A stretch of 64,000 nucleotides of DNA, taken from assembly GCF_021533215.1 (NCBI RefSeq), contig NZ_JAJNKA010000001.1:62001-126000 (forward strand), in the 5' to 3' direction. Positions within the stretch are counted from its first letter, which is position 1; each line of letters opens with the position of its first letter. The position numbers and the translations under genes are program-made. The stretch comes from Portibacter lacus. Lineage in GTDB: Bacteria > Bacteroidota > Bacteroidia > Chitinophagales > Saprospiraceae. The notes under the pieces were generated by a model, which saw only the letters and a list, made by a program, of their open reading frames with translations, was not told where the DNA came from and did no database searches. Positions 38,501-45,983 of the stretch are shown one piece after another.

Positions 38501-39241
38501 ATTTGTGACAGCGATACGCTATTATATACGGATTTGGATAATGCTTACCACTATCAATTATTCAAAGAGGATGAATTTATAGCAGAAGGGAATCAATTTG
38601 AAATTACAGAAACAGGACATTATCAAGTCATTGCATCTAATGATGACGGTTGTCATACGGGAAGTGATTTCTTAGTTGAAGAAGCTTTTGCATCCGAAAT
38701 GGGCGCTGATTTTCTCTTAAGTTCGAATGGGTTACTAGGTGAAGAAATATTCATGATAAATATTTCAGATCCGATGCCTGAAATATATCATTGGGAATTT
38801 GATACCAGTATGGTTGAAACAGAGGTGATGGATTCACTAACCCAAAAATTAACATTTAAAGATACAGGAGCATTTTCTATTGTCTATGCTGTAGACAATG
38901 AGGGCTGCCTATTAAAAATAGAGAAAACGATTCGTATTTTCAAGGATAGTTTATCCATTGAAGAGGAAGCAGAAATACTAGACTACGGCCTAGAGTTTTG
39001 GTCGGTAAGTCCTAATCCGAATGATGGAAACTTTAATGTGGAAGTATCGCTTAGCAAACCTGGTGGCATCAAATTGTTGTTGTTTGATATGTTTGGATCA
39101 AGAATTGGCGCTATTCCATTAAACGGAAAATCATCATATCACCAAAAAGTCAAACTTCCTTCATTGCAGACGGGAATATACTCTTTGGTGCTGTTACACA
39201 AGGATAAGGTTTATCAGAAGAATATATTGATAATTAATTGA
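32516..39241 (+). CDS. Giant secreted LRR / Cys-repeat / SprB-like protein with T9SS sorting domain (paralogue)
   Basis: A 2241-residue protein with the same plan as its upstream neighbour 117 nt away. It has a signal peptide, an LRR cap (CDICSWYGVVC, near 80-90), only about seven LRRs (to ~270), an Ig-like unit (~285-365), and about 26 tandem ~50-residue units (371-1675). Typical units read ICEGDSIKINDVIYEYGGEF and end in AVGCDST. SprB-type YSIDGG/WSNGSS repeats (~1755-1985), a DPMPEIYHWEFD piece and a T9SS type A tail (2160-2241; NPNDGNFNV...KNILIIN) follow. The C-terminal third matches the neighbour segment by segment, including RKTSYGCDSI. The paired cysteines probably form disulfides outside the cell. 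Function unknown; probably a long surface fibre. Confidence 0.85.
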   Translation: MQLIVPFRLGWITLFAVSFLLISDNNVHNPTFRADDPAGCDETLEHPDYTFLKRFFEVTNGEQWVNTLANNKPWLKCDICSWYGVVCENGNVIEINLPNNNVSGVFDVRAVEFVKLKKLDLSGNDFSFFASSELDYISALEYLDLSSNHLSSNYNNIYVKATNLKHLDLSDNGLTYVLPEIIDLPALEYFDFSQNEMTGSVPNSIGNMVLLKHLNLSSNDFTGSFPGFVSSYNRLQFLDLSDNRISGCIPTSYNVHCDIQNNVFLDENCTFDDPTFIEFCAGEVCDEQLNLSAPSSTCIGQTFTITAESGYASYEWSVGCDGPQNRAQGYSVVKSCPGTYSVTVTNDKGCTRTGSITIQEYIEPNQNTSASFCEGESVEVAGRTFDSAGVFQVAQTTPQGCSYTLNVSVTEVLRPRNTYNLEICNGSSQSIHGESYNSAGTFTQNVINQNGCDSLLTINVNILNTYSNEVYYSVCPGGTVPHDGEDYGKGTFYRTYDAQNGCDSILTIYVDELETFSSSITLEACEGETVEHDGIDYSESDTRTYQAQNGCDSILHITVNQLPSSSTFETHSICNGQSVEIFDSTYTAGVHNIPYFNENGCLSNLELTVNETAPYIVRDTVQMCNGVQVNYDAMHYYNTPGSFTIDTVDNNGCNYIIELEVPGGTTSIEDITVQRCDNQPVYVNGKSVYDGSVQILTNASGCDSILNIHVNSGFTSDSTLILDFCSNDPPTINGTLYNKTGWYPQTLVNASGCDSLLLIKLTKLNTSTKYLDVQICPNQELTINGETYDGPGFDLQYLTNAVGCDSFLYLTLIESDTIKTDFRKTLCGNESINIGGVTYDETTYDVQSYTTSSGCDSLVYIYIEKYEHTFETINNHLCTGDTLTYNNEKIFAGGTYIQDLENRNGCDSTLTIIINEFSPSESYNVRETCDGDPWSENGENLYTDGIHFQTIPNAVGCDSIITIDLTVHELTFETMDLQVCKDQPRDVNGIFYDVEGTFTQDLTNAAGCDSTLTIIVEIVEEIRAEYHEELCEGGSTTINGEFFDATRTTEQYFTSSIGCDSVLTVSVIVHPHTFGQVDTTVCTGSTTYVNGQAFTAGGVYSQKIENMAGCDSTITVSIKELSPTSSSANYEICEGDSIKINDVIYEYGGEFSQTFTNAVGCDSTFFISILEHPDTEQSIYRYICPGETTTVNNVDYTVPNVYEQSFMNAQGCDSTLYINVEYSAPKDTTLYDFICDEGEYAFKGSVYYSQGIYQFDTLTQRGCDSTIFLNLGLLTGTDTTIYRTICKNQFYTFGVKNIYQSGSYFDEIIIGGCKTPTTLELTVLDPVEGYREVHKCEGELFWVNGKYESEPGLYTEIIQSSQGCDSILNSRLIYETAKETIIDTFLCHGESVYFDFFLYTEPGNYRIRRKTSYGCDSIVKLNIEWYDNEIDYFNMNVCAGETATFEGNEYSVGTYNGKYFDGFCTQKYELVVEETSLIKLNKTLMLCEGDSVEYLGKWFDYSGQFYLGEEIGTCEFVEYVNVVRNIGEGIIKELFLCKGTSLEVGELLIEEEGDYLIENCGETESYHISFIEGDTIFMEHKINPGQSINIEGKLYDESGTYLIEIGNEAGCSSILYLSIQVEACDGERIIWQTLCEGESYNFYGRAIDESGQYEYVKNLSFSCDSIIKLDIQFSSVANFEIEGEETICSGESMILSGPDGYSYLWNTGDTSRQISVNQSADFELVITDASGCTQNARFTTEVVTFPTSLDIYKTEPSECGVEDGVIEVDVPQPENYLYSKNGGDDWQESPIFNELGAGNYSILLADPSLTCTRKNTFEITLENDGIPEIQDLYVTQSNDCVERKGSILVLMKNSELDMEYSIDGGVNWSEGNYFTDLEDGRYELLISPVGSECVNNFTDIIEIENTAGLESFVTIEKELTCIDSGDAVAKANVVSGSGPYIYTWSNGSSDSIASSLDAGSYSVTVSDKDGCVEQIGFEIEQLDLTAVTAEFQDSFICDSDTLLYTDLDNAYHYQLFKEDEFIAEGNQFEITETGHYQVIASNDDGCHTGSDFLVEEAFASEMGADFLLSSNGLLGEEIFMINISDPMPEIYHWEFDTSMVETEVMDSLTQKLTFKDTGAFSIVYAVDNEGCLLKIEKTIRIFKDSLSIEEEAEILDYGLEFWSVSPNPNDGNFNVEVSLSKPGGIKLLLFDMFGSRIGAIPLNGKSSYHQKVKLPSLQTGIYSLVLLHKDKVYQKNILIIN

Positions 39242-39244
39242 TTA

Positions 39245-39267
39245 GGACTGAATACGCTCAGTCTTAA
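39245..39267 (+). terminator. Weak hairpin after the second giant protein gene
   Basis: GACTGA (39246-39251) pairs with TCAGTC (39258-39263) around a 6-nt loop, five nucleotides after the stop codon. The T-tract is poor, so its strength as a terminator is doubtful. Confidence 0.3.
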
Positions 39268-39470
39268 ATTTTCAAAAGGTTTAAGTTAAGTAAGCTCTTG
39301 GTTTTCCGCCTGAAAGGTTGCCTGAGACCAAGAATTGTATTGGTTTCCATAAGATGGTAGATTGTTAATGTCTTCATGATTTTGTATTTCTTAACATTTT
39401 AAGGAATGGCATAGCTGCTCTATGCTTATTTCGTGTCATATGTCTAGACCAACGGAATAAAAAACAAAGT

Positions 39471-42400
39471 ATGCATTCACTTCTAAGATTTGCCTTCCTT
39501 CTTACATTCATTTTTTGTGTAAATATTACGACTACAAATGCTCAAGACAAACTGAGTCCATTAACTGAAATCACACTAAGAAATGATTCCAAGGCAAAAA
39601 CTTTTGCGAAAAGAGTAATGCATTACATCTTAGATATCGATCAACTTAGTCAGTCCTCAAGAAACAACAGCAATAAGTTAACACTTAACCTACCGACACT
39701 TTCAGGAGATAAAGTACTCGAATTAGATCAGGTGCAATTACTTGCTAACAGTTATACACTATTGACGCAAGATGGAGAGATCAAGTCTGAAGCAAGAAAT
39801 CAAGAATTCTATAGAGGGAAGGTAAAAGGTGATGAAAATAGTATGGTCGGAATGTCTGTATTCAATAATGAAATTCACCTAATTGTATATGATCAAGATG
39901 GGACTTATGAGGTCAAAAAAGTAAATGAACTAAAGGATACTTATTCTGGAATTTATAGTAGTGAAATTAATAACCCAACATTTATTGCATGTCAGACAGA
40001 TACAGAAATAGATCTTGGTGTTAAAGGAATTCAAGAAGAAGTGAGTAGAAGTGGTGCATTAGGCTGTGTGGAAATTTACTTAGAAATTGATTATAAGTCG
40101 TACACAGAGAATAGTTCCGATGTCACTGCCACAGAAAACTGGGCTTTAGCCATAATGGCACAAGTAGCTTTGTTTTATGAAGATTCTGGAATTCCAATAA
40201 AGGTTTCAGGAATCAAAATTTACACTACTTCGGGAAGTGATCCTTATAGAATTCACGGCAGCACGTCTCCTATGTTAACAGCATTTAGAGATAGCATGAA
40301 CAACCAAGGATTTAATGGGAACCTAGCACATCTTCTTAGCGGAAGAGGTGTAGGTGGAGGGATTGCATATCTCAATGTATTATGTAGTCCTAGCTATAAT
40401 ATGGGTGTTAGTGGAAACCTCACATCAGGAGGAACTTCCTACGGAACATATACCTGGAATATCAATGTAATTGCACACGAAATAGGTCATAATTTCGGAT
40501 CTCAACATACACACGATTGCGCTTGGAATGGAAATAATACACAAATAGATGATTGTGGAAATAAGTATTATGATAATCAAAACAAGCCGGAATTAATAGG
40601 CAGTTGCTATGATAAAGACAACGTGATTCTTCCCGGTTCTTCAGCAACAATTATGTCTTATTGCCATGTGGTAGGAGGAGCATCGATCAATTTGAATTTG
40701 GGGTTTCATCCATTAGTAAGAGAAAGAATTTATACCAATTATGCTTCGTCAACTTGTGGTGGAGATGAAGATTGTTCCGGACTTTCACCTGGAAACAATA
40801 GATGCGTAAATGCAAGTGAATTAATACCAGTTCGAAGTTGTACTATTCTGGAGTTTAATAATCTGAATGCGACGAACTCTGGATTAAGTCAAGGCAATTC
40901 TTGTAGTAGCAATTTTCCGGTTAAAGATGTATGGTTTTCTGTTCTCATTCCAGAGAATGGTAAATTGGACATAGAAACAAAATCTATTTCAGGAGGACTC
41001 AGCGATATGGTTATGCAGATTTATTCAGGAAGTTGTGGATCATTATCTCAGGTGTGGTGTGATGACAATAGTGGAGATGGAAATCATGCGAAAATAACAA
41101 TTGACGATCTTGCGCTTGCTAACCAAGAATTACTTATTCGAGTTGTAGAGGCTAATGATAATGAGGGAACATTTGGAATTTGTGTTTATTCGGATGAATT
41201 ACCTTGCGATGATATCGTGGAAGATTTGTTAGATCTTTATGCATCTACGGATGGTGAGAACTGGACGAATAATACAGGATGGCAAGATGGCTTTGCTGGA
41301 AATAATTGTAATTATTGCGGATGGTATGGTATCGAGTGTAACCTTAATGAAGAAATAATTAGCATTGATTTATCTGATAATAACCTTATAGGTGGTTTAG
41401 GTAATAATTTTACGAATCTGAATGAATTGACATCGCTGGATTTATCTATTAACCTGATTTCAGGAGAAATTTCAGAAGCAGCTATTAATACCGCTAATTT
41501 ATCTTTTCTTGATCTTTCAAATAATAATTTTTCTGGAGTATTTCCAACAAGTATTATCACAGGAGCGAAACTTATAAATATATCCGCTGGAAATAATGCT
41601 TTTTCTGGCAATCTTCCGGAATTTACCTATTCTACAAAATTACAAGTTTTAGATCTAAGTAATAATGAAATAATCGGCTGTTTTCCTGGAGTATACACTA
41701 GATTTTTATATAATGGGGAATTAATTGTGGAGGGGAATGATGACCTTGCTTTCGGAGGTGATTTCTACGGTAAGCCTTCTTCATATAGTGGTTTCGATTT
41801 TGATAAAGACGGTTTTTGCTTCGAAATAGATGACTGTGAAGATTACGATAATACAATCTACAATGGTGCGCCAGAATTATGTGATGGTTTAGATAACGAT
41901 TGCGATGGTGATGTAGATGAAGGATTAGACAGTGGACCTAATAAGTGGATCGGGCCGACTTCTGATGGAAACTGGGACGATCATACAAATTGGAGCTTGG
42001 GTCATGTGCCGCAAGCATGTGAAGATACGGAGATCGGGATGGAAGGTCCAGCAGTAACGATTAGGGATATGGCTACAGAAGCTTATACGGACCAATATTT
42101 TAAATCCATATGCATTGGTCCGGAATCTGAATTAAATTTGAGTTCAAAGTTTAGCATGTATGTTAAAAATGGCTTCGTTCTAAATCATGGGACGCTAAAT
42201 ATTAATGGTTACTCTAATTTTGCAAATTTGGACTCTACGAAGAATGGGATAGAAAATGTAGGAGTTATTAATATCAATAGCGGCACTTCACTTACCATAT
42301 ACAAATCAGGAATCAATGGTATCTACAATAAAGCAGGAGGAATCATTAACAATAATGGTTACCTAACTATCGATACGAATAATCCTGTCAACGGAAATGT

Positions 42401-42557
42401 TGGCCTTAAGAATGAGAATATTATCAATAATACAGGAACGCTAAATGTTATTGGAATATTTAAAAATAAAGAAGTCCACCTATTAGAGGGTTCTCAGCTA
42501 AATAATACTGGAAACATAAAAATAGGTGGTCGATCTTGGAATGAAGGCGGAAACTAG
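39471..42557 (+). CDS. Reprolysin-like (M12B-type) metalloprotease with PPC-like, LRR and MopE-like domains
   Basis: A 1028-residue secreted zinc protease. Signal peptide to about TTNAQ, then a prodomain to ~190. The catalytic domain holds HEIGHNFGSQHTHDC with ligands His336, His340, His346 and Glu337, and the Met-turn SYCHVVGG near 400. A beta-sandwich resembling PPC/CUB domains (NNRCVNASELIPV...VWFSVLIPENG) spans ~440-575. An LRR cap (LYASTDGENWTNNTGW...CGWYGIEC) and a few LRRs follow to ~760. A MopE-type Asp-rich calcium/metal motif (FDKDGFC...CDGLDNDCDGDVDEG) lies near 775-820, then Asn-rich beta-helix-like repeats to the end. Unlike its two upstream neighbours it has no recognisable T9SS C-terminal domain. 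The stop codon overlaps that of the convergent lipoprotein gene. Confidence 0.85.
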   Translation: MHSLLRFAFLLTFIFCVNITTTNAQDKLSPLTEITLRNDSKAKTFAKRVMHYILDIDQLSQSSRNNSNKLTLNLPTLSGDKVLELDQVQLLANSYTLLTQDGEIKSEARNQEFYRGKVKGDENSMVGMSVFNNEIHLIVYDQDGTYEVKKVNELKDTYSGIYSSEINNPTFIACQTDTEIDLGVKGIQEEVSRSGALGCVEIYLEIDYKSYTENSSDVTATENWALAIMAQVALFYEDSGIPIKVSGIKIYTTSGSDPYRIHGSTSPMLTAFRDSMNNQGFNGNLAHLLSGRGVGGGIAYLNVLCSPSYNMGVSGNLTSGGTSYGTYTWNINVIAHEIGHNFGSQHTHDCAWNGNNTQIDDCGNKYYDNQNKPELIGSCYDKDNVILPGSSATIMSYCHVVGGASINLNLGFHPLVRERIYTNYASSTCGGDEDCSGLSPGNNRCVNASELIPVRSCTILEFNNLNATNSGLSQGNSCSSNFPVKDVWFSVLIPENGKLDIETKSISGGLSDMVMQIYSGSCGSLSQVWCDDNSGDGNHAKITIDDLALANQELLIRVVEANDNEGTFGICVYSDELPCDDIVEDLLDLYASTDGENWTNNTGWQDGFAGNNCNYCGWYGIECNLNEEIISIDLSDNNLIGGLGNNFTNLNELTSLDLSINLISGEISEAAINTANLSFLDLSNNNFSGVFPTSIITGAKLINISAGNNAFSGNLPEFTYSTKLQVLDLSNNEIIGCFPGVYTRFLYNGELIVEGNDDLAFGGDFYGKPSSYSGFDFDKDGFCFEIDDCEDYDNTIYNGAPELCDGLDNDCDGDVDEGLDSGPNKWIGPTSDGNWDDHTNWSLGHVPQACEDTEIGMEGPAVTIRDMATEAYTDQYFKSICIGPESELNLSSKFSMYVKNGFVLNHGTLNINGYSNFANLDSTKNGIENVGVININSGTSLTIYKSGINGIYNKAGGIINNNGYLTIDTNNPVNGNVGLKNENIINNTGTLNVIGIFKNKEVHLLEGSQLNNTGNIKIGGRSWNEGGN

Positions 42558-42850
42558 TGGTTATGGCCGTCGTGGTCGTGGCCATCATGATCGTGACCAT
42601 CATGGTCATGTCCTTTATCTTTATTCTCCACATAATCCATTCCGCAAACTGGACATTTGCCTGGTCCATCACTACCACTTCCTTCGCAATGCATAGGGCA
42701 TACATAAGCTGAAGTATATTCTGGACCTTCCTTATTTATTTCCACACCATCTTTTTTTTCTTGATGAGTATGTTTCCCTCCACACGATGAAATAGCAAGC
42801 GAAAAGAATATGGCAACGACGAATAATGGAATAATTTTTAAGGACTTCAT
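42554..42850 (-). CDS. Heavy-metal-binding-domain lipoprotein with His/Asp-rich tail
   Basis: A 98-residue lipoprotein (SSCGG lipobox, Cys23). The core YVCPMHCEG...GKCPVCGMDYV is the small heavy-metal-binding domain often fused to CusB-like efflux proteins, with two Cys pairs and a His-Met. The C-terminus is a run of DHDGH repeats coded by near-identical 15-nt units, which should bind divalent metal. It probably chelates copper or zinc in the periplasm, but no efflux genes are adjacent; the P1B-4 ATPase is 16 kb away. The CTAG at 42554-42557 supplies the TAG stops of both this gene and the convergent protease gene. Confidence 0.8.
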   Translation of the reverse strand: MKSLKIIPLFVVAIFFSLAISSCGGKHTHQEKKDGVEINKEGPEYTSAYVCPMHCEGSGSDGPGKCPVCGMDYVENKDKGHDHDGHDHDGHDHDGHNH

Positions 42851-42903
42851 CTATTTATTTTTGTTTATCCTGCAATTTAAAATTTTATTGCCAATTTTGC
42901 TTC

Positions 42904-44637
42904 ATGAAGTTTACTAAAGAGCAGAAAGCGATACTGAAATCAAGAGGGGACATTAAGATTAATGCCGTTGCGGGTTCTGGGAAGACAACGACGATAATTG
43001 AGTACGCTAGAACAAGACCTTCAGATAGTAAAATTCTTTATTTAGCTTTTAATAAATCGGTGAAAATAGAAGCTAGTAAGCGATTTATAGAAGCGGGTGT
43101 TCAGAATGTTAGAGTTGAAACCGCGCATTCACTAGCCTATAGAGCAGTGGTCCATCGCCATGGGTACAAAATTAATAGTAAGGGATATAAAACCTATGAG
43201 ATTGCTGAGATACTAGGAATTCCAGGTGGAAAAGAAAAGCATGGTGAATATGTCATAGCGAATCATGTTAAGAAATTCACCGCATACTTCTGTAATAGCA
43301 ATGCCCAGAAAGTACAGCAACTTAACTACTTGGAAACCATTACAGATACTAAAGCTAAGGTATTCGTCACTTCCTTTTATAAAATCATTGAAAACCAAAC
43401 CCGCCTTTTCCTAGCCAAAATGGATAGAGGGCTAATTGAAATCACACATGATTTTTATCTGAAGAAATTCCAATTGTCCAGACCGAATCTTCCTTATGAT
43501 TACATTCTCTTCGACGAGGGGCAAGATGCTTCTCCTACGATGCTCGATGTTTTTCTGAATCAAAACGCAGTGAAAGTAATCGTAGGTGATACACATCAGC
43601 AAATATATGGATGGAGATATGCAGTGAATTCTCTGGAGAAAGCCAACTTTAAAACTTTCCAGTTAAGTAGTAGTTTTCGATTTAGTCAGGAAATCGCAGA
43701 TCTTGCCGTAGATGTCATCTACTGGAAAGACCACTTAGAAAGCATTCCAGATATGAAGATGGTAGGAAAAGGAACATCTGACGATCGGAAAACCAAAGCG
43801 ATCTTGGCAAGGACAAACCTAGGATTACTGCTGAAAGCGATCGATATTGTTTCTAATAGATCTAGCCTGAAATCTATCTATTTCGAAGGAAGCATTCACT
43901 CTTATACTTATGCAGAAGAAGGCGCATCATTGTATGATGTATTAAATTTGTACAACGGGAAGAAGCATTTAATCAGAGATGAAATGATTAAAAAGATGAA
44001 CACCTTAGAAGACTTAGAGGAATATGTAGAAAAGACGGAAGAGGTTGATCTTACCCTGATGATAGAAATAATCAAAGAGTATGGAAATAGGATCCCAGGA
44101 ATACTGAATAGAATTAAGGAATTGCATATAGATGGTAACGATAAGGAGAAAGCTGACCTTATATTTTCTACCGTTCACCGCTCGAAAGGAATGGAATATG
44201 ATACGGTGGAAATCGTTAATGACTTCTTGAGTGAAGAAAGGTTAGAAAAATTAATCGAAGAGAAAGAAGCTGATCCCGATAAGTTAAAAGAGGAAATTAA
44301 CCTACTTTATGTAGCAATTACAAGGACGAAAAATAAACTGTACATTCCAGAAACGCTGGTTCCTGAAGATTTTAAAAGCACGAAACATATTATCGTTACG
44401 CAGCCAGAGACCGTTCATAAGATGGCCAAAAGCGTTGATAAAAACGACGCTGTTTCTATTAAGAGACCTGGCGCTTCGAATCAGAAATGGTCTGACTTTG
44501 ACGATGAAGAATTAACCGACATGTTTTGTGATGGACTTTCTGTTCCAGAAATGGCAAGCCACTTGAAGCGATCGCAAGGCTCTGTCGTTTACCGAATTAA
44601 GAAATTAAGACTTGAGGAGACTTATGGTTATTATTGA
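42904..44637 (+). CDS. UvrD/Rep-type SF1 helicase with C-terminal HTH-like domain
   Basis: A 577-residue superfamily 1 DNA helicase. Motif I is NAVAGSGKTTT (residues 19-29), motif II is YILFDEGQDASPTM (~200-212), motif III lies in VGDTHQQIYGWRYA, and the late motifs include STVHRSKGMEYDTVEIVND and LLYVAITRTKNKLYIP. The accessory domains are short, as in compact UvrD-like proteins. The last ~45 residues (WSDFDDEELTDMFCDGLSVPEMASHLKRSQGSVVYRIKKL) look like a SANT/Myb-like or simple HTH unit, so it may recognise DNA or a partner. Likely role in DNA repair or recombination. It starts 53 nt from the divergent lipoprotein gene. Confidence 0.85.
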   Translation: MKFTKEQKAILKSRGDIKINAVAGSGKTTTIIEYARTRPSDSKILYLAFNKSVKIEASKRFIEAGVQNVRVETAHSLAYRAVVHRHGYKINSKGYKTYEIAEILGIPGGKEKHGEYVIANHVKKFTAYFCNSNAQKVQQLNYLETITDTKAKVFVTSFYKIIENQTRLFLAKMDRGLIEITHDFYLKKFQLSRPNLPYDYILFDEGQDASPTMLDVFLNQNAVKVIVGDTHQQIYGWRYAVNSLEKANFKTFQLSSSFRFSQEIADLAVDVIYWKDHLESIPDMKMVGKGTSDDRKTKAILARTNLGLLLKAIDIVSNRSSLKSIYFEGSIHSYTYAEEGASLYDVLNLYNGKKHLIRDEMIKKMNTLEDLEEYVEKTEEVDLTLMIEIIKEYGNRIPGILNRIKELHIDGNDKEKADLIFSTVHRSKGMEYDTVEIVNDFLSEERLEKLIEEKEADPDKLKEEINLLYVAITRTKNKLYIPETLVPEDFKSTKHIIVTQPETVHKMAKSVDKNDAVSIKRPGASNQKWSDFDDEELTDMFCDGLSVPEMASHLKRSQGSVVYRIKKLRLEETYGYY

Positions 44638-44700
44638 ATCAAGGAAAGCGGATAATTTGTCAAAATTCCAATTAACTTTAGAACAGAAAATAAATTATAG

Positions 44701-45726
44701 ATGCAGATTTTTAAATTTTTAACTGTTTGGAGTTTAATGTTTTTCATTTCTAACGGTTCGTATTGCCAAGAAGTAGATTATAATGCTACGGGTACACTTG
44801 GTGAAATTATTCGACTAGACCCAGAAATGGATAATGTCATTCATCCTGGAACGAATATAGAAGTTCTAGGTAAGGGTTTTGTCTGGTCAGAAGGACCATT
44901 GTGGATCGATGAAGGCCAATATCTTATTTTCTCTGATGTTCCTCAGAATGCCATATTTAAGTGGAAAGAAGGAGAAGGCATTTCTGCTTATCTGAAACCT
45001 GCTGGTTACACAGGTGAGAAAGAAAGGGGCGGAGAGCCAGGTTCTAATGGTTTAGCTTTAGACCAGAATGGGAAACTCATTTTATGTCAACATGGAGATC
45101 GAAGAATCGCGATGATGAATGCTGACTTAGATTCTCCAGAACCTAATTTTACTTCTTTAGTGGATTTATACAAAGGCGAAAAATTTAACAGCCCTAATGA
45201 TTTAGCAATTAAGTCTAATGGTGAAATTTATTTTACTGATCCACCTTATGGATTAGTTGGGAATATGAAAGATCCGCTGAAAGAAATTCCTTTCCAAGGT
45301 GTGTACAAGGTAGATGGTAAGGGAGAATTAACTCTGCTGAGTAAAGCATTATCTCGACCGAACGGAATAGCGTTTTCCGTTGATGAAAAAAGTATCTACG
45401 TAACTAATTCAGATTTTAGTTCTGCTCATATCACAAAATTTAACTTGGATACAGATGGGAGTTTTAAGGATAGAAAGGTTTTCTTTAATACATCACATTT
45501 GTTAAATAAAGGATTAAAAGGTGTGCCAGATGGGATTAAGGTGAGGTCAGACGATTATGTTTTTACAACAGGGCCAGGTGGCGTCTTAGTGCTTACACCT
45601 GAAGGGAAACATCTAGGGACGATAGTGACAGGAGAATCGACTTCTAATTGCGCCTTTGATGCACAAGAAAACTATTTGTATATGACGTCAGATGCTTATT
45701 TGCTAAGAATCAAATTGAACAAATAA
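44701..45726 (+). CDS. SMP-30/gluconolactonase/LRE-family protein, secreted
   Basis: A 341-residue six-bladed beta-propeller of the SMP-30/gluconolactonase/LRE family with a signal peptide ending near SYCQ. Metal-site motifs are visible: FVWSEGPLW (Glu), FNSPNDLAI (Asn), and VTNSDFSS with downstream GVPDGIKV (Asp). In the family a divalent cation in the central channel activates lactone hydrolysis; substrates include gluconolactone and related sugar lactones. Export to the periplasm is common in Bacteroidota. It follows the helicase gene by 63 nt on the same strand. A sugar-acid role fits the saccharolytic character of the window, but it is far from the sulfatase locus. Confidence 0.85.
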   Translation: MQIFKFLTVWSLMFFISNGSYCQEVDYNATGTLGEIIRLDPEMDNVIHPGTNIEVLGKGFVWSEGPLWIDEGQYLIFSDVPQNAIFKWKEGEGISAYLKPAGYTGEKERGGEPGSNGLALDQNGKLILCQHGDRRIAMMNADLDSPEPNFTSLVDLYKGEKFNSPNDLAIKSNGEIYFTDPPYGLVGNMKDPLKEIPFQGVYKVDGKGELTLLSKALSRPNGIAFSVDEKSIYVTNSDFSSAHITKFNLDTDGSFKDRKVFFNTSHLLNKGLKGVPDGIKVRSDDYVFTTGPGGVLVLTPEGKHLGTIVTGESTSNCAFDAQENYLYMTSDAYLLRIKLNK

Positions 45727-45739
45727 CGACTGGAAATTA

Positions 45740-45959
45740 ATCTCTTTTTAACGGTCAATGTTTAAGCTTAGTCCCATCGAAATAGACTGCTGAAGCTAGA
45801 AGAAGTGGGTGGTAACACCTCTATAATCGAACATTTCGGTGAAAATGCAGTATGATGAATGTTATCAAAAGATAGAAAACATTAACTAACAAAATTATAA
45901 TGCTGTCGAAGCATAATTTTGATTGAAAGCCTGATTGTTATTTAACAATCAGGTTTTTT
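45740..45959 (+). ncRNA. Possible structured leader or small RNA ending in a terminator
   Basis: The 257-nt gap between the SMP-30-like gene and the DUF3124 gene holds several hairpins. AGCTTAGTC (45764-) can pair with GACTGCTGAAGCT. GGTG-GTAA-CACC (about 45809-45820) is a stem capped by a GNRA tetraloop. CAAAATTAT...AATGCT pairs with AGCATAATTTTG around 45890-45921. The last element is a strong terminator. It could be an attenuated leader of the DUF3124 gene, an independent sRNA, or the 3' UTR of the gene upstream. No known RNA family was recognised. Confidence 0.3.
45930..45959 (+). terminator. Rho-independent terminator
   Basis: A perfect 10-bp stem, CCTGATTGTT (45930-45939) with AACAATCAGG (45944-45953), a 4-nt loop and six T residues. 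It lies 24 nt before the DUF3124 start codon, so it ends the preceding transcript or a leader. Confidence 0.88.
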
Positions 45960-45983
45960 CATATCTTCAACTTTAAATCCAAT

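Noticed and set aside
27000-39000. Tandem protein repeats as a CRISPR-like DNA array
   Set aside because: The repeats are conserved at protein level with variable DNA, have no constant direct repeats with spacers, and lie within open frames.
45805-45830. GGGTGGTAACACC as a T-box antiterminator core
   Set aside because: The T-box core ends in ACCGCG, which is absent, no amino-acid gene follows, and T-boxes are not typical of Bacteroidota.
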